Part shown: positions 1 through 14,300 of the stretch, one piece after another | Numbering within the stretch: the stretch's first letter is position 1 | How the letters are laid out: each line of letters begins with the position of its first letter | NCBI GenBank assembly: GCA_964035545.1 | Contig: OZ037766.1 | Coordinates: 9,495,722 to 9,559,721, forward strand | Length of the DNA: 64,000 nt | Direction of reading: 5' to 3' | From: Bugula neritina | Lineage: Eukaryota; Bryozoa; Gymnolaemata; Cheilostomatida; Bugulidae | Notes under the pieces: generated by a model | Database searches by the model: none | The model's input: only the letters and a program-made list of their open reading frames with translations | What the model was told of the DNA's origin: nothing | Translations under genes and position numbers: made by a program

Positions 1-322
1 AAATAATCTTTTCAAACTGGTTTAATACTTTTATTATAAACACGCTTATCAAAGTAACATGTTTTTGATGTATATTCTATTAAAAAAGCAATCACATCAG
101 GTTTTCAATTTGTATGTTGTACAAAGTTTATTATGGTGACAAGTTACTAAATTATATGGTTCAGCTTTGTAAAGTAAAGCTGATAAAATAAAAACAATTA
201 TGTGATTGTTTTACTGCTATATGTTAAATTTAAATGAGTTGAATAATATCCTAGTGCAGTGAATTAGATATTTTTTTAGCTTTGGTACACCTGTTTGTTA
301 TAGGCTAACATTCCACCAATAG

Positions 323-523
323 AAGAATGGTGCAAGTAGAAGAAATTTCAGGCGCAGAAAGCTAAGGAGCAGTCAGAATGCTGCCAGAGTTGTGAAGAGG
401 CACTTGAAAAAGCTGAATTTCAATAATGACATGAAATTCGTAACAGATCACCCTGGTGTATTTGAACTGACATGGCCAGCAGAGTTCTCGAAGTCACATA
501 CAACAGCTATTTACATCATCATG
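323..523 (+). CDS. Internal coding exon of an unidentified gene (3' part of gene)
   Basis: An open segment of exactly 67 codons is bounded by an AG acceptor (321-322) and a GT donor (524-525, ATG|GTTAGC), phase 0 at both ends, with an in-frame TAG as the acceptor itself. The translation begins KNGASRRNFRRRK, is basic in its first half (Arg/Lys-rich, RVVKRHLKKLNF), then more globular (TDHPGVFELTWPAEF). Composition is protein-like compared with the surrounding AT-rich DNA. I do not recognise the family. The gene must start upstream of the window. No second copy was seen here. Confidence 0.5.
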
Positions 524-718
524 GTTAGCTTAAATTTAATTCCTATATCAGTCTCTAATATATAGTTTGATATCTGCTGTAAATTTGCTTAAGGAGCATA
601 CACATAACCAAAACTGAGTTACACTATAGTATTTGTTCTTGAATATATTTACCAAGATAAGTAGATTTGCTAATTCATTAACAGTAAAATTATAATGATA
701 CAACAATTTTTCTTTTAG

Positions 719-932
719 ATGATTCAATCAATAACACAAGACAGTACAACATGGTTTTGCAGTTATACAGTATTAATTTTCTGGCTCTTTCCAAATCTTC
801 ATAGAAGGCAAAGAAAACCACCGTCAGCTTGCCTTTATAACTGAGTGCAAGCTTCTTCCACCTACAGATGATGATAAACAATTTGCTGATGTGGAACTTT
901 CTAATTTTGTTTACAATGAAGATAGATTATAG
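719..932 (+). CDS. Possible terminal exon(s) of the same unidentified gene; frame ambiguous
   Basis: A strong polypyrimidine tract and acceptor end at 718. Read in phase 0 from the preceding exon, the frame runs 41 codons to TGA at 842-844. A more protein-like frame (containing FIEGKENHRQLAFITECK and then an acidic DDDKQFADVELSNF) is open over about 775-929 and ends at TAG 930-932, but no acceptor I can see joins it in phase with the exon at 323-523. Either an unseen small exon, an indel, or decay explains this. A polyadenylation-like AATAAA lies at 994-999, consistent with a gene end here. Confidence 0.3.
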
Positions 933-993
933 GACATTATTCTTTATGTAAAGATTGTCAAGTTTTGTTATAATTAAGAACAGTTTTAGTTTC

Positions 994-999
994 AATAAA
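994..999 (+). terminator. Putative polyadenylation signal AATAAA
   Basis: AATAAA about 60 nt past the TAG at 930-932. In AT-rich DNA the hexamer is common, so support is positional only. Confidence 0.3.
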
Positions 1000-3900
1000 T
1001 CAGTTCAACATTATGGACATCATTGCACAAACATTTTAATCTTTACTACCTACAAAGGTATCTGATGGACTACTTGAAAATACAAAACTATGCTCCAGAT
1101 ACACAATGAACTGACCAGCAAAGTTAAAATGAGTTGGAGATGTAGAACATAATATCTTGTTCAAGGCTTTTCCCTGCTGTTGGAACCTTCTACTTCAGAA
1201 CACTGAATTGAACAAACATATGTAGATATATAAAACTTTGCAAACAATGATAATGTGAAATTAGTTGCTAAGTATTACATTGCTAATAAATACAGCATTG
1301 TGTAATGTTTTATTTAATTTTTTTTGAGCCATTTGATCTATAGGCCTGCATAGTATTTACTATATTATAACTAATAAATTGCAGACACATTATGTCAGAC
1401 CAGTTTCCATTTAAATAGAATCGTGTAGGCTATCAAATTTGTAGAAGTAAAAAACCGAATTCTTATTGAGTAAAATACTTGCCTTTTTTTCATGATGCCT
1501 CTACTGCTAAAAAGAGAAGTTTTTATCAATACAGCTCCATCAATCTGTATCCTGATGAAGCTAGTAGTTTAGGAACATTTGTGGCGGGGAGTGTAGGCTG
1601 AGCTGCAGTATAGGAAGAACCCCAACATATGTAATCTATTCAGCACATTATATGTATATTTATTCAAAAAAGAATTTAGAAAACGCTTTATGAAGCATGA
1701 ACAAAGTAAAAATTAATGCTGGTGAAAGTAATATTATTACACCCATTAGAATTACTAGCAGCTATAGCATTAAAATTATGTATTTTCATAAAAATGTGTC
1801 TAATTTATGCTACAAAGTTATTACTGCCAAAGGTTACAAAATTTACCAGTCACATTCATGCAGCTGGCGGAGAATAACTAACTTTCACATGCAATAAATA
1901 CAATTAGTAGCTCAATCTAAAACTAATGCGCTATTAAATGTTAGGAGTATAAGTTATAGTTATTCTAAGGAATAATTGCAAAAAAGTTACTTAGAGGAAT
2001 TTAACTCTTATTATAATGTAATTATCTTCCAAGATATATTACAACATCACTACTTGGATGCATACAATGTCATATTTATATTGGCATCAACATAATTTTC
2101 AATAATTTCCAATCTATTAACTTGAGCATTATGATTGTGATTATTTTATAAATAAGGCGATGATTAGGCACTGTTGGTATTTTGGTTCAATTTATTAATA
2201 GCTGTAACAGGCAGAGTTGTAAATATAATGGATATATCAAAATTCCAATGGGTATAGTACTCTAACACAACATTGATACTAATAATTGTAGCCACTTACT
2301 CTTAGAGTTAGTGAATAATGATACAGTCATAACAATCTGAATTTCAATCAGAATTAGAGATAGGCTGACTGCTTTATAATATTATAGTTATGTCAAATTG
2401 AATTTATTCACTATAACTATACAATTTATGATTATAATTATAAATTAAAATAATTTAAATATTATATAATATATTGATAATTATTGGAATCATAATTATA
2501 TTTATTGTTATGATCATTATGATTATAATTATTTAATATTATCTTTGTTTGTATTTAAAGTTGTTCCTTAAATTTAAAGTTGTTTAAATTTTATAAATTT
2601 ATTATAATTATATTACTGTATAAGTATTGCTATTAGTATTAGTATAATTAAATTATTATAATTTATATTTTATTATTTATATTATTATTTATTTTACTTT
2701 TTATTTTAAGACCAGCAGTTCAAATTAATACTTGTGTCGTTTGTTTTATATTATAACTTACAAGTATAACTATTAACATAATAATTTTACATTTGTTATT
2801 AGTATTACTATGAATATAAATATTTATATTAATATAAATATAGCTATTGGTATAACTTATACTTATAGTTATAACTAATATTATAAGTAATAGTTTCGAA
2901 ACTGATTCTGCTCCGTAACTGATACTGTCATATGATTATGATTATCATTATGACTGATAATAGTATTAATAAATATAACCATTGAATATTATTAATAATA
3001 GTTCACCAATAGGCGACAGTCATAGACTTAGAGTTAGAGTGAGAGTCATAGACATACTCATAGTCATAGTGATAGACTAGTGATACTCATAGTCATACTG
3101 ATACTGTGATTTAGTTTCACTGATTCAGTTACAAATTTTAAAACTTGGTTTTACGTAGACAACTACTAACCTATAATTCATCACAAAACGGTTGAAAATC
3201 ATCATTTACTGCATATTTAAGAGTAATTTTCTGGTAGTGTGGTCGACATGATAATTGAAATTAAAATAGGGAAAATAATTATTTTGTGATTTACAGCAAG
3301 TTACAAACTAGCGAAATGGAATAGTCCATTTGAAAACAGTCAAATTAGTTACCTTTCTTGATGTTGCGTAGCTAACGTTAGTTATTAGTAGCCGCCCGAA
3401 GAGTAACATTCATGTGATTTGAACTACGAATAACGAGAATCTGTGACAAACCCGCTTCTTAATAACTTTACGCGATATAAACTCACGCTACAATAGGGCT
3501 ATTTTGCCATCCCCACGTCAGAATAGGACACGGAGGGCACGCTCGCGGGCAAGTCTGGGCAAGTCCAAGACACCTAATATGACCACTTTTACTTACATTT
3601 TTGTAGTGTTTTCGTATAAGAAATTGGATAAAATGCTGATAAAACAGTTGAAAAGCATGCAAACTTTTGCTCAAATGTAATAAATAACCTGGAAGCTTAC
3701 CGCCTTTAAGCAATAAGCGAAATACGCAACTTACAATTGTTATATTCACCCTGCAATGCAGTCTTGCACAGTAAGAATGTGCGTATTTTCGGCAGCATGA
3801 GGTATTTGGAATAGTAATAGCAGCATTATACTCATAAATAATTTCTTTTGAAAATGGTATCCCACATGAAGCCGCATAATGCTTTTCCTACTCTTGAAGC

Positions 3901-6900
3901 TTCTTAATTTCTCATTCAGTGTTTGTGATGTATGGGATATAATCATATAATCACCTACATTTTATACTGTCTGTTCTGACATGTGCAATATTAGCCTTAG
4001 ATGCTTAGATTAGGGCTATACTGTTCCACTAATTCAATCTTTCACTGACGCACTTGTCTAATGAAAAGCTAAGCTGTTTATCCCAGGCTAAGCACAATGT
4101 ATATTATGGCATTAACTCACGCTGCACACATTATAATCATCTTACTTTTATTTTCACCACAAGTCTATTGGGTGATGGAGCATCTACTATACACTACATA
4201 ACTGCAAACTATCCTCTATGTAAGTTAATTAATGCATATAATTATGAGCATTTTGCTAGCAATCGACCAGACAGATTCAAGTACATGCTTTTCATATGAT
4301 AACTGCAAAACAAAGCATGGTATCATAAATAAATAATGCTTTAATCTACAGAGAACGTCTCTTATTAATAGAAAATTTCTGAGCTGCCAGTTGTTATGAG
4401 GTCATCGAACATTCTGGACTGATTTTCGGAGAATTGGTAAGTAAAATAGTTCAATATTAGTATTTTATAAGGTAATATATTTGTTGCCTATAGCTGAACT
4501 AGTACTACACCCAACTTAAGTTCTGAAAAGAATTTTAAAATTATTGTCATTTCAAGTATAGGGATTCCACAGGGTTCTGTCAATTTGCGAAAATCTTGTC
4601 TAAAATATTTAATATAATAATATAATAATATGAACTCTCTTGTATCACCTCTTCTCTTCATTTTAATGTGGTGACAGACGTTTCAGACATAATTATATAG
4701 AATAGTTGTAACGAATCTCTGTTTCACATTAATTATATAATGTGTTAAGCATTTGAGTTTGATAGTATATAGTGCCGATTCAAATAAAATATGGCAAACA
4801 AACACAAATATTCAAGGGAAATGCTAAAAGTTGCTGACAAGTTAAGCTGAATATACAGGACAAGCTCTACTAACACATAATTGAAAAGGAAAGCTTAATG
4901 ACACTGTCTAACTTCCAATAGTAGCATTTTAAAGTATTGATTAAAGCTGTGTTATTGCCATTTCTAACGTAGTCTAATTAACACATATCATGTTATCAAA
5001 AACACTCTTGCAAATATGCCACAATAGAGCCTCAATGTGATACTTTGAAAACATGAAAGGCTATCTAAGTTTCAAAGTTAAGCAAACTTTCTCCAAATAA
5101 AATTGGGTAAAATCAGACTATATGAACAATTTGAAAAAGAAATGCTGAAAATGTTATGGGGGGGTGGGGGATATAAGACTTGAGAGTAACGATACAGCTG
5201 ATGCATCTGTTATTAGTGTTAGTATACTATTTAGAGTTGTTTGCTCTTGATATAGAAATCTAGAAGTATTGCAGAGTAATAAGAGAGCAATATGAGATCT
5301 CCTGGTGAGAGCTACATAACATCTAGTTACATACTACATAAACCAGTGTGAGCTTAAGAGAACACAACTCTTGGTCAGTTGACTTTTGTTCCCATATAAA
5401 TCTGTGTTATTGCAAGTGGTAACATGATATCTTACTCTATTAATGCGCTGTAAAAAAGTTCCTTTATGCAAGTTGCTTGTTGTTCTAAATGGTTGTAATA
5501 CTGTGTGTGTGCTTGTTATACACCACACATGCATTCTAAATAAATATTCATTAGTTTAACATATGTTATATAACACACTATTCCAACAATTTGATCCAAG
5601 TTTTGGCAATCTCTACCAAATTTATACAGCTAGCCTATTAAATTATTTATAACCTAATCAATTACATACAATTTAATGAACAAACACATGTTGTATTTAC
5701 AGTGCATGCTAGCTGGTATATTAGAGTGGATTTTGTAAGCTGAGCTTTATAATTTTGGTTTGGTGCTAGTGAAGTTATAGAATAGGAGTGTTTTCGATAT
5801 AGAGTAGGGTCTATAACAGCAAATCAAAGCATATTGTGGGACTGTCATTGGCTAGAACTATTTTATAAACTAAGCTGTTTTTACTTGAAATCATCGATGC
5901 ATAGTGAAAAATAGACCTGCTCATCCAATTTATATGCACCAATACATCAATATTCATGGACTCTATGCAGGACTAATAAAATAAAAGCTTTGAACCCAAA
6001 ATTACTAGTGCAATAAAATTAACGTTGAATGAGTTTTGTCTTCGGTGCACGATAAATTTTAAAAGTTAACTCTGCTGGGATTTGACTAGAAAATTATGCT
6101 GAAGTCACCAGGTAAAAAATTGTATTATTCCAAACTGGTGCAGCAGTTGAAACGCTGCTGTAGTACTGCTGCCAGAGTCAGCATGAGATGGTAATATTTG
6201 GAGTAGTCAGCTCATTGGTTGTTTGTTCCTATAATTCAAAACCAAGATGGGTTACTGGAACCATGGCCATTATATTAATTGTATATAGATGATTTGATGA
6301 AGCAAAGAGTTTAGGGCGGACACATAATTTGCTGTGTGAAGGCAATCATGACAAGGAAGTAGATAAAAGCTCATTTCATCCTGCTAATAGAGTTGGCTCG
6401 GTGAGAATACAAACCGGACATGTTATTTTGTTTATTGGCAACCCTATTATTTACAGTGCAAAAAATAAGCTTTAAACTTTAAACTTTTACAGCTCTTGGT
6501 AGTAAAAGTTTAAAATGTTTGAATTCTGGAAGATTCTTTGGTTTATGTATCCGCGGCCATTTGGAAAATAATTATAAAAACATTAAGTTAATAGTATTAA
6601 CTAAAAATTGGGGAAATTATGACAGCAAAATTAGAAATAGTAATTATGACAAAAGTAGACAGTTGAATTACTAATTGTTGAATAAATAAGGAATAAAAGA
6701 GGTAGCATGTGTTACTTGTGCAGTAAAGAAATTATTCAAATTTACTATTTTGATCAGCTAGCTCTTCAAAACTGTTATGTGATAGCCTATACAGAGCAAA
6801 AACTATTTTATTGGTTTTATTAGGCTAAAAATTAGCTGCAGATTCAAGCCAGAAATTTTACCTATTTATCTAATTAATATAAAGCACTATAAATTATATG

Positions 6901-8241
6901 TGTCCCATTAACCTATTTATATAGATAGAACTTCATAAACTTATCAACATCTATATATACAATGCAATGTGCTCATGTTGCTTTATTAACAGGTAATTTT
7001 ATAGTAAGTTAGCTTTGCACATTTGCTAACAGTTGAAGTATTTCTTTGGCTAGCCAACACCTTGCACACTGCTGTATATTTGTAGCAAACATTTCTAACA
7101 ACTGGCTTGACTAACATCCATAATGTATTCGGCTTTACTATCAACTGGTCAACCCACATCAACTTCTACGACACGGTAAGTGTGGAGTTGTTTCATCATG
7201 GTAATGCTACACAGCATTTTATTTCTGCTCTAAATCACACTTATCACAAGGTTTGGATAAAATGTTTATAATGTTTATAATAATTAATAGCTTATATGTG
7301 AAATATGCTTATATCTAAATAGCACTATGCCTGCCGTATGCATTATTGCAGGCAACAAACTAGTTTGTTCACAGATTATTGGCAAAAATGCAATGACGTG
7401 AGAGAAACTGATATATTTTGTCATTTATCAAAGTATTATAGGAAACTAATGATTAAAGCGTGAAATATGTCTTCAAGATTGGCCAAGCCGAGCTATAAAT
7501 TGGCATACTTGAATTATTCATGACATGAACCTGGACACTGTCATTTTTTACAATCACATTATAGACTTGCTTTAAAAATTTGGGTATGACTTTGCAGACT
7601 CTGTTGTGAACAATCTATTGAACATCATCATATGAAACGTCTTGCTTGCTTGCAATGATAAAGGGTTTTAATAGAATAGACTGTTGACTAATGGAATACT
7701 TTGATTGTGTATGTAGTGGAAAAGAATTAATAGCTGATAGAATAAATTAATTTTTCCTAATCATGATAGTTTTAATATTGTATGGTAACACAAAATGCTA
7801 AAAAAGTTATTATGACTTCATGACTGTGTACAGATATAAAAGGTCGTAACTTAACAGGAAATTTATATCATGCAGCTCTTCGTGTACTATAGCACAATAG
7901 AAACCATTCCTTAGATATGCATGTTGCCATGTTGATTGCTAAATAAAGCCCACAATGCATCTATTTCTTTACTACAAGTGATTCAACAGGTATAGCATGG
8001 ACTGTAACCTGCTGTACATGTTTGGAGCAATGATTCAGTCTAGGTTTTAGCTGTCAACATTCTGATTTGAATAGATATTACTGGAATATCATGCTGGTGG
8101 AGCGTTGCTATGGTAATGTGCTGGCTACTCTCCTAGTAGCATTTCTTGACAGTAGTTTGAGATTGTTCTCTTATTGATGAAGTGAGACTAGCTGTTAAAT
8201 AATGAATAACTTCAATTAAAATTTTACAATTTAAATGGAAT
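1000..8241. other. Long AT-rich gene-poor stretch with cryptic simple sequence at about 2380-3130
   Basis: No exon set with consistent splice phase was found. About 2380-3130 is dominated by degenerate short motifs such as TATAAGTATAAC and ATAGTCATAG, alternating on both strands. About 3450-3570 is visibly richer in G+C and CpG than its surroundings and could be a promoter or 5' end, but no coding exon follows. A single orphan exon-like segment lies at 7086-7175 (30 codons between TAG and a good GTAAGT donor); it has no partner and is not called. Confidence 0.5.
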
Positions 8242-8345
8242 ATGAAGAGTGCAACTCATCAAACTTTGCCAGTGCAAACCCAGCAAACGCAAAGAGCTGA
8301 AAGAAAGTTACATCTTAAAAACTTAATAAGGAATTTAGAAGATCG
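8242..8345 (+). CDS. Candidate alternative first coding exon (unconfirmed), compatible with the Kv2 gene
   Basis: ATG at 8242 opens a 34-codon frame (MKSATHQTLPVQTQQ..., Gln-rich then basic) that ends in a strong donor, GATCG|GTAAGT, in phase 2. The first exon of the Kv2 gene at 15867-15970 is also 104 nt and phase 2, so this segment could splice in frame to the Kv2 exon at 20659. That would give an isoform with a different N-terminal tail. There is no homology evidence for the peptide, and a chance ORF with a chance donor cannot be excluded. An in-frame stop does not occur immediately upstream. Confidence 0.22.
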
Positions 8346-11300
8346 GTAAGTAATGAAAAAAAAAAGGTTTTCAAAACTAAAAACCTAGAGTAAAGAACTT
8401 CTTAGCAGTATAGGTTTCCTATCAAGACATATTCTCTCTCGAAAAATTTCTTTTTGTTATAAGTATAAAAGATAACCAGCTTGAGCCTTTCTCGATGTTT
8501 ATTTTTGTTTTATTTTATCAATGATGTTAATGAGAAAGTAGATAAGAAAGGGTGTCACATAAAGGAGGGTAATGATAAGCTCATTTATTCGCTAACAGCA
8601 AATATAGTGAAAGTGCAGGCCCACATTGGTCAGCAACTTAGCAGTTAATTCACATCTCCTGCTACAAAAGCTCCACCCTACACCCATCCGAATGCACTGA
8701 GATAAGGCAAATTTTTGAGACCAGGTTTTAATGTAAAGTTAGCCTTGTAACTATCAAGTTAGTAATTAAATTTAACCCATTATAGTTAACCATGTAAATA
8801 GATTTTATGTTTACTCTATTGACCTTGGTTCACTGTTTCACCACTGCAAATATATGATTTTGGAAATCTACATTAGTACATGTTTTAGTTTCATCTAAGG
8901 GCAGTAGTAGAAAAATTTTAATAGCTCAAGGTCTGTAACTTTCTTGAAAAATTTTGGTTTGGGTTTGAGTTAAAGTTCTCAAGAGAATATATGACTTCGT
9001 TTGCTACATTCTAATCCTGCATGATCTGTATTTATACTTCTTTGGTTTCTGACCTGACATAGGAGTGTAGATGAATAGTTTACTGGATCTTAACTTCTTT
9101 CTGTTTAACCTAAGAACCTTCGAGTAGCTGCCTAGGCAAAAGTAAATTAAAATGCTATAAAAAGAGTTTGTAACTAAAGAAGTTGCACACTTAATAAACG
9201 CTAAACAGGGCATCTCAACTTGAAGGTTTAGTGCCAATATCATTTCATAAATATTTGCATTGCAATTAAAGTAAATTGTAATATAAATAACTTTTATTGC
9301 TTTGATCTTACAAAATATTAGCTTCATTGAACCTGAACATCACAATTTGTATACTTGTATGCTCCATAGTTGAACTATATAGTAATGCACCCAAAACTAG
9401 GTTTTACAAAGTTACGTACTAGCTTTTATGCCTAGAACAATAACAAGATTAACTTTCATATAACATATATATGCAATGTGGGTAAGATTTATTTCTTGGA
9501 TTTAGTTTAGGTGGTGTAGGCATAAGTGAAGTTTAGGTTCTATTCATTTTAATAGTTTGACTGAATTCCATATTCGATGTCTTTGATGTTGGAGTCATGG
9601 CAGTTGAATATTCTGGTTTTGAAAAGCACAAGTGAGCTCAATTTTTAAATATTTGGCTCATTTATAAGTTGAAGATCAGACATAATACTTCGAGCTGGTT
9701 TTAACAGAGCTGCCTGTACTTGGGCTAATCTTTGAGGATTAATCAATATTTTCAATCTTGCCTTGAGTCATAGCAGTTTAGATGTTTTGCATTTTTGAGC
9801 TTTAGCTTACTAATTCTGTATTTCTCCATTAGATTTTATATTTGATATACGCAAACTTATTGCCTACTACTCTAGTTACTTTTTACTTTAGAGTTTAGAG
9901 GATGCAAATGCCGTGACTGTTGTAAGGATAAAACTAGGTTGGGTCAACTATGTGGCGTGCTACTTAGATTTAAAAAAAGTTTTATCTACATGGTAAATTT
10001 ACAGCTTCCTTGTTGGAAACTACCATTGCAGGAACTTTGGTGATCATTAGGCTGTAACAGCTAGAATTTTGCATAAGCTCAATAGTAACTACTGTACACT
10101 GTAACCTGATTAGTTAGAAGGGAATGTGAAATCAACAAGCGTTTAATTTGCAATTATGTGCTATGACCCGATACAAAAAGGTACATTATGAAACGAGCTG
10201 TTACTCAGAACTACCCTTTGATACCCTAAACAGCATTTAATTGTGGCAAAGTCCAATAGCTAATGCAGATAAAACTAGATGCAAACTTTGATGGTCTTTG
10301 AAACAAAAAAAAACGAACTAAAAATCTCAAAGTTACTAAATTTAAAGCTTGCAGCTACATTAAGTTATAAATGCAAATACTCTTCAAGAAGTTTGTAGTC
10401 ATTAGATGTTATCTTCTGAAAAATGGCGCATCATGGCCTTCCTGTTAGAGAACATACTAATACTTCCACTAGTAATATACTTGTTGCTTTGTTTACAGTT
10501 AGAGGACGAAGCTATGCCTGGAATGCTTAGCTAAAGCGAATATTAAAATAATGAAAGCCCTACCCTTATAATGCTGAAAAACCAACCCACAGGTTGCCTG
10601 TTAAGATCTATTGCTTTTTTAATAAAAGGAAATGAGCTGTTGATAGGAACTTTAGCTGTTGGCTCCTAAATTAGTGCTAATATAATGACAAAGTCTTGTC
10701 TCCTAGAAGCTACTGTGAAGATAGCATTAGAGTTTTGGCACCATCATTAAGAAATAGTACAAAAATAATGACTACCTATGCTGTATGTTATTTGCAACAC
10801 GACAGCTCCCAGGTCCTGTAACTAGCCAAACCAAATATGGACAGTAGCTATTGATAGATCTATAGTGGTAATTTGACCTGCTATATGCTAATGACTGTCC
10901 ATTCAAATAACATCAGTTAATAGAAAGGGTGTTTGAGTGCTATTGCAACATACTAGTAGCACATAGCACCCGGTAGCAAATAGATACTTTCATGCAGACT
11001 ACTTCGGTTTTCTTATAGACAGGTGCTTCTAGTGCAATCAATTGCCCGCATGTTTATATGCAATGTGTAGGCAATGACAAGTACAATGTTAGAAATCAAT
11101 TCATACTTTGACTTTCCAAATAAAGTAAACTTATCAAGATATTGATGAGGTTTTGATCCCCACTATTGAGAGGACAACCCATCATTTGAGAATACAACTC
11201 CAATAGTTTGTAATATCTAATTGTAGCCATATTCAATATAGAAAGGATTATAATAGAAACCTTATACTAAGTGTACAGTGTATTGCCCATGACACACTAC

Positions 11301-14300
11301 AGTGGAAACTCGACTGTGGTGGCCATTTTGAAGCTGCTTCAACGTCACGTCCTACTTTTTGCTGGTCACACTACAGTTCACTACAAACGATGAAAGCTGA
11401 GTAACAGTGGTACTTCGGTTATTGGCTCTTTATTTTCAAGGCCAGCAGTTGGGGCCGAAAGTAACAATTTATGCAAGCAGGTATAAATATTAAAACATTC
11501 AAGCACTTACAATTTCACATAAAAATTTCAACATTTATTAATGCTTGCCTATATACTGTATAGCTGAACTCGGCAATATTACATTATTTATTTATTTATA
11601 TTTGGTAATATAATATACAATGTATTATTATATGCTACATATAAAAAATTCTAACTTATGTTACTTAATTACTTAGTTTGGCCATTTGTATATTCTTTGT
11701 CTTCTAGAATTTGGTCCACTTTCTCTATCTTGGAAAAATAAGATTCATGAGTATAGTGCTGGGACATTCCAAGAGCATTAAAAGCTTTTGTTACATTATG
11801 TTAATATGTAAACAGCAAGCACGCGTCATTAGAGCTTTAATTGGAGTTTTATAGCTATGTTAGCTATTCTATGCTTTTCTGTGCTACCTGGTGCGGCATT
11901 CATTCAATTTTTTATTCAGTCTTAGATTTCTGGTCAATACACATCTCTGTTCAAACACAACAGAGATACAATGAAAGATAGTTTCGGCCTAATAATTACA
12001 GGTGCTTTTCTGGTAGCTTTTATGCAACGTTGTGTAGTCACAAATTTTTCAGTTGAGACAACAGCCAAAGAAGTCATACACTATACTGTCTATACTGCCT
12101 ATGATTATACTTTGGAAGACTTTAACCTGGTTTGTTTATTTGTACAAATCAATTTTATTATGAAAACAAATAGAAAGTTGCATAACTTGTCATGTTGCTG
12201 AGATTCTAACCCATCAGAGCAAAACAAAATAATATCAAAACATTTTTTTTACAGAAAACTGTAAATGTCCAACACACATACTGCCTTGACTTCCACTCAA
12301 TAACTTTGATGTACTTCTATGTAAAACTAAAAGTCATAGTTTATCACACACTGTAGTTGTTTTTGGTATAGGAATTGATTGGCAGCAAGAGAAAGGCAAT
12401 CTGCTGTCTGAAATAATAGCAGATGACAATGTGTTATTATTTGTCAATGCAGGTTGTCAATACCATAGCTCTGTTAAGTAAATATAGCCAGAGCTGTTGT
12501 TTGCACTATAGTAGAATGCTATTTAATAAGAAAATAAATTAACGTCTAGATGCCATGATCCTCGTCACTTTGAACATCTCTGAATACTAAGTAACTAGCA
12601 TAAGCAGAAATATTTAGTACTTCTTTGCAAAGCAAAAAAGTAACTGGAAAAAAATGGAACAAATGTAAGTAGAGTTTATAGCTAATAGCAATACTCATTT
12701 ATATTTTTATATCCAATAATACTGGGACAAAGGTCATTTTACTTAATTTAGTACACACTGAAAATCTCCAATTTTTAGCTATTTTTTACAATTTAGCTGC
12801 TAATGAATATGGATTTTTGCCCAAAAATAATAAAATATATTAAACCACTGTTTTTTCCTAATTATTCAGCTAATTAGGATTACAGACTGTCAGAAAAAAG
12901 CTGTGACGTCTGTCAATGAGTTTAATTGTTCCCTTATTTATCTTAATTTATCTTATTAGATGTTTTACTATCTTCCAAGTGTTGAATGAAATGATCTTAT
13001 GAGTGTTTTGTAGGCTTTTATTTTGTCTTTCTGATAAATTAAAATTTTCAGATCTCAAGCCTACAAGTAGCCCCAGTCTCAACTAATTTATTTTCAAAAA
13101 CAATAACTTAAATCTGATTAACTCAAGTTCAAGACCAGAGGATTTTAAACATGGAATTAGTAGCAACTGTTTATTCCAATTTTCTTTTATAATTTATGTT
13201 CTATTTCCAAATTAAACATTCTAAAGTAATTGCGGGTTATCTGTTTCCTGTATAAGTTTAGCTTTAGAAAATATTTCTAGCGTAAGAAATTGCCCATTCA
13301 GTGTACGTAAAGCACTGAATTGCAATAAATATGCAAAATAAAGGTGCAAAGTAAAACATCAAACTATTTTAAATTCCCACAATGCTTTGCGAAGTTTTTG
13401 TACATTGCTTTACAGAATTAACAAGTTTACAATTTTACTAGATATAAGTTTTTTACCAGTTGGAAACCTGACTTTCAGTACCAATGTTGAACTGACTGCC
13501 TATGCCTTGCACTTAGTTTTTAAACTTTCTTGCATGCAAGGTTACTTTCTCTATTTCTTTGCACACTCAGTTCACAATTCTAGATACTAAATAACTAGAA
13601 ATCCTGCAAATTGGCAGTTTAGTCAATCCCTCTATTATATTTTACAAGTAAGTGTTTATTTTTGGTACTAAAGTACCCGAAGCAGGATGTAGATTATTTG
13701 AATTCGTGACTTTTAGTTTAGTTTTTGGGTTATGAATGTGATTATTTGTTTGTTGGATGAGTGTATTGACAGCTACAGCTTCCCATTGGCAGCTACAAGC
13801 ATAGAATAACTAGAAAACGTGCCTATCTTCACCTGCTACCCACGATCTTATGTCCAATTGAGATTGCTAAAGGCTGAAACTAAACATTGGTTAATTAGAT
13901 AGAGGATTTGCTAAATGATTTAAAACTACTGCTTGACTTCATTTAAAGTTTTACTGCAATACTTATTGTGGCCTGCAGCTAAAAATGCATGTTCAGTGCT
14001 ATTCAATTCAAGCCGAAATGTTTATTTAGTAGGCCTGACCAAAATGTGCTTCGCACAACCTTTATAGAGGTCTCACCTGTGTTTGCAGCTACCATGTATA
14101 GCTTTATCTCGTGCATGTAAATTGTTACAAGACCTCCATATTGCACACACAACACCCCCACACACTGATGTTGTTGCAGCTATTGCTGCAAGTGTATAAG
14201 ACTATCCAACATAATATTTACAGTCTTAGAATTTTCGAAATCTTTATAATGTTCTTTTGTTGTTCTTGCTTTTAATAGTCTATTAAATTATTGTAAAGGG

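Noticed and set aside
7086-7175. 30-codon exon-like segment with a good GTAAGT donor
   Set aside because: Only one candidate exon, no phase partner, no recognisable peptide.
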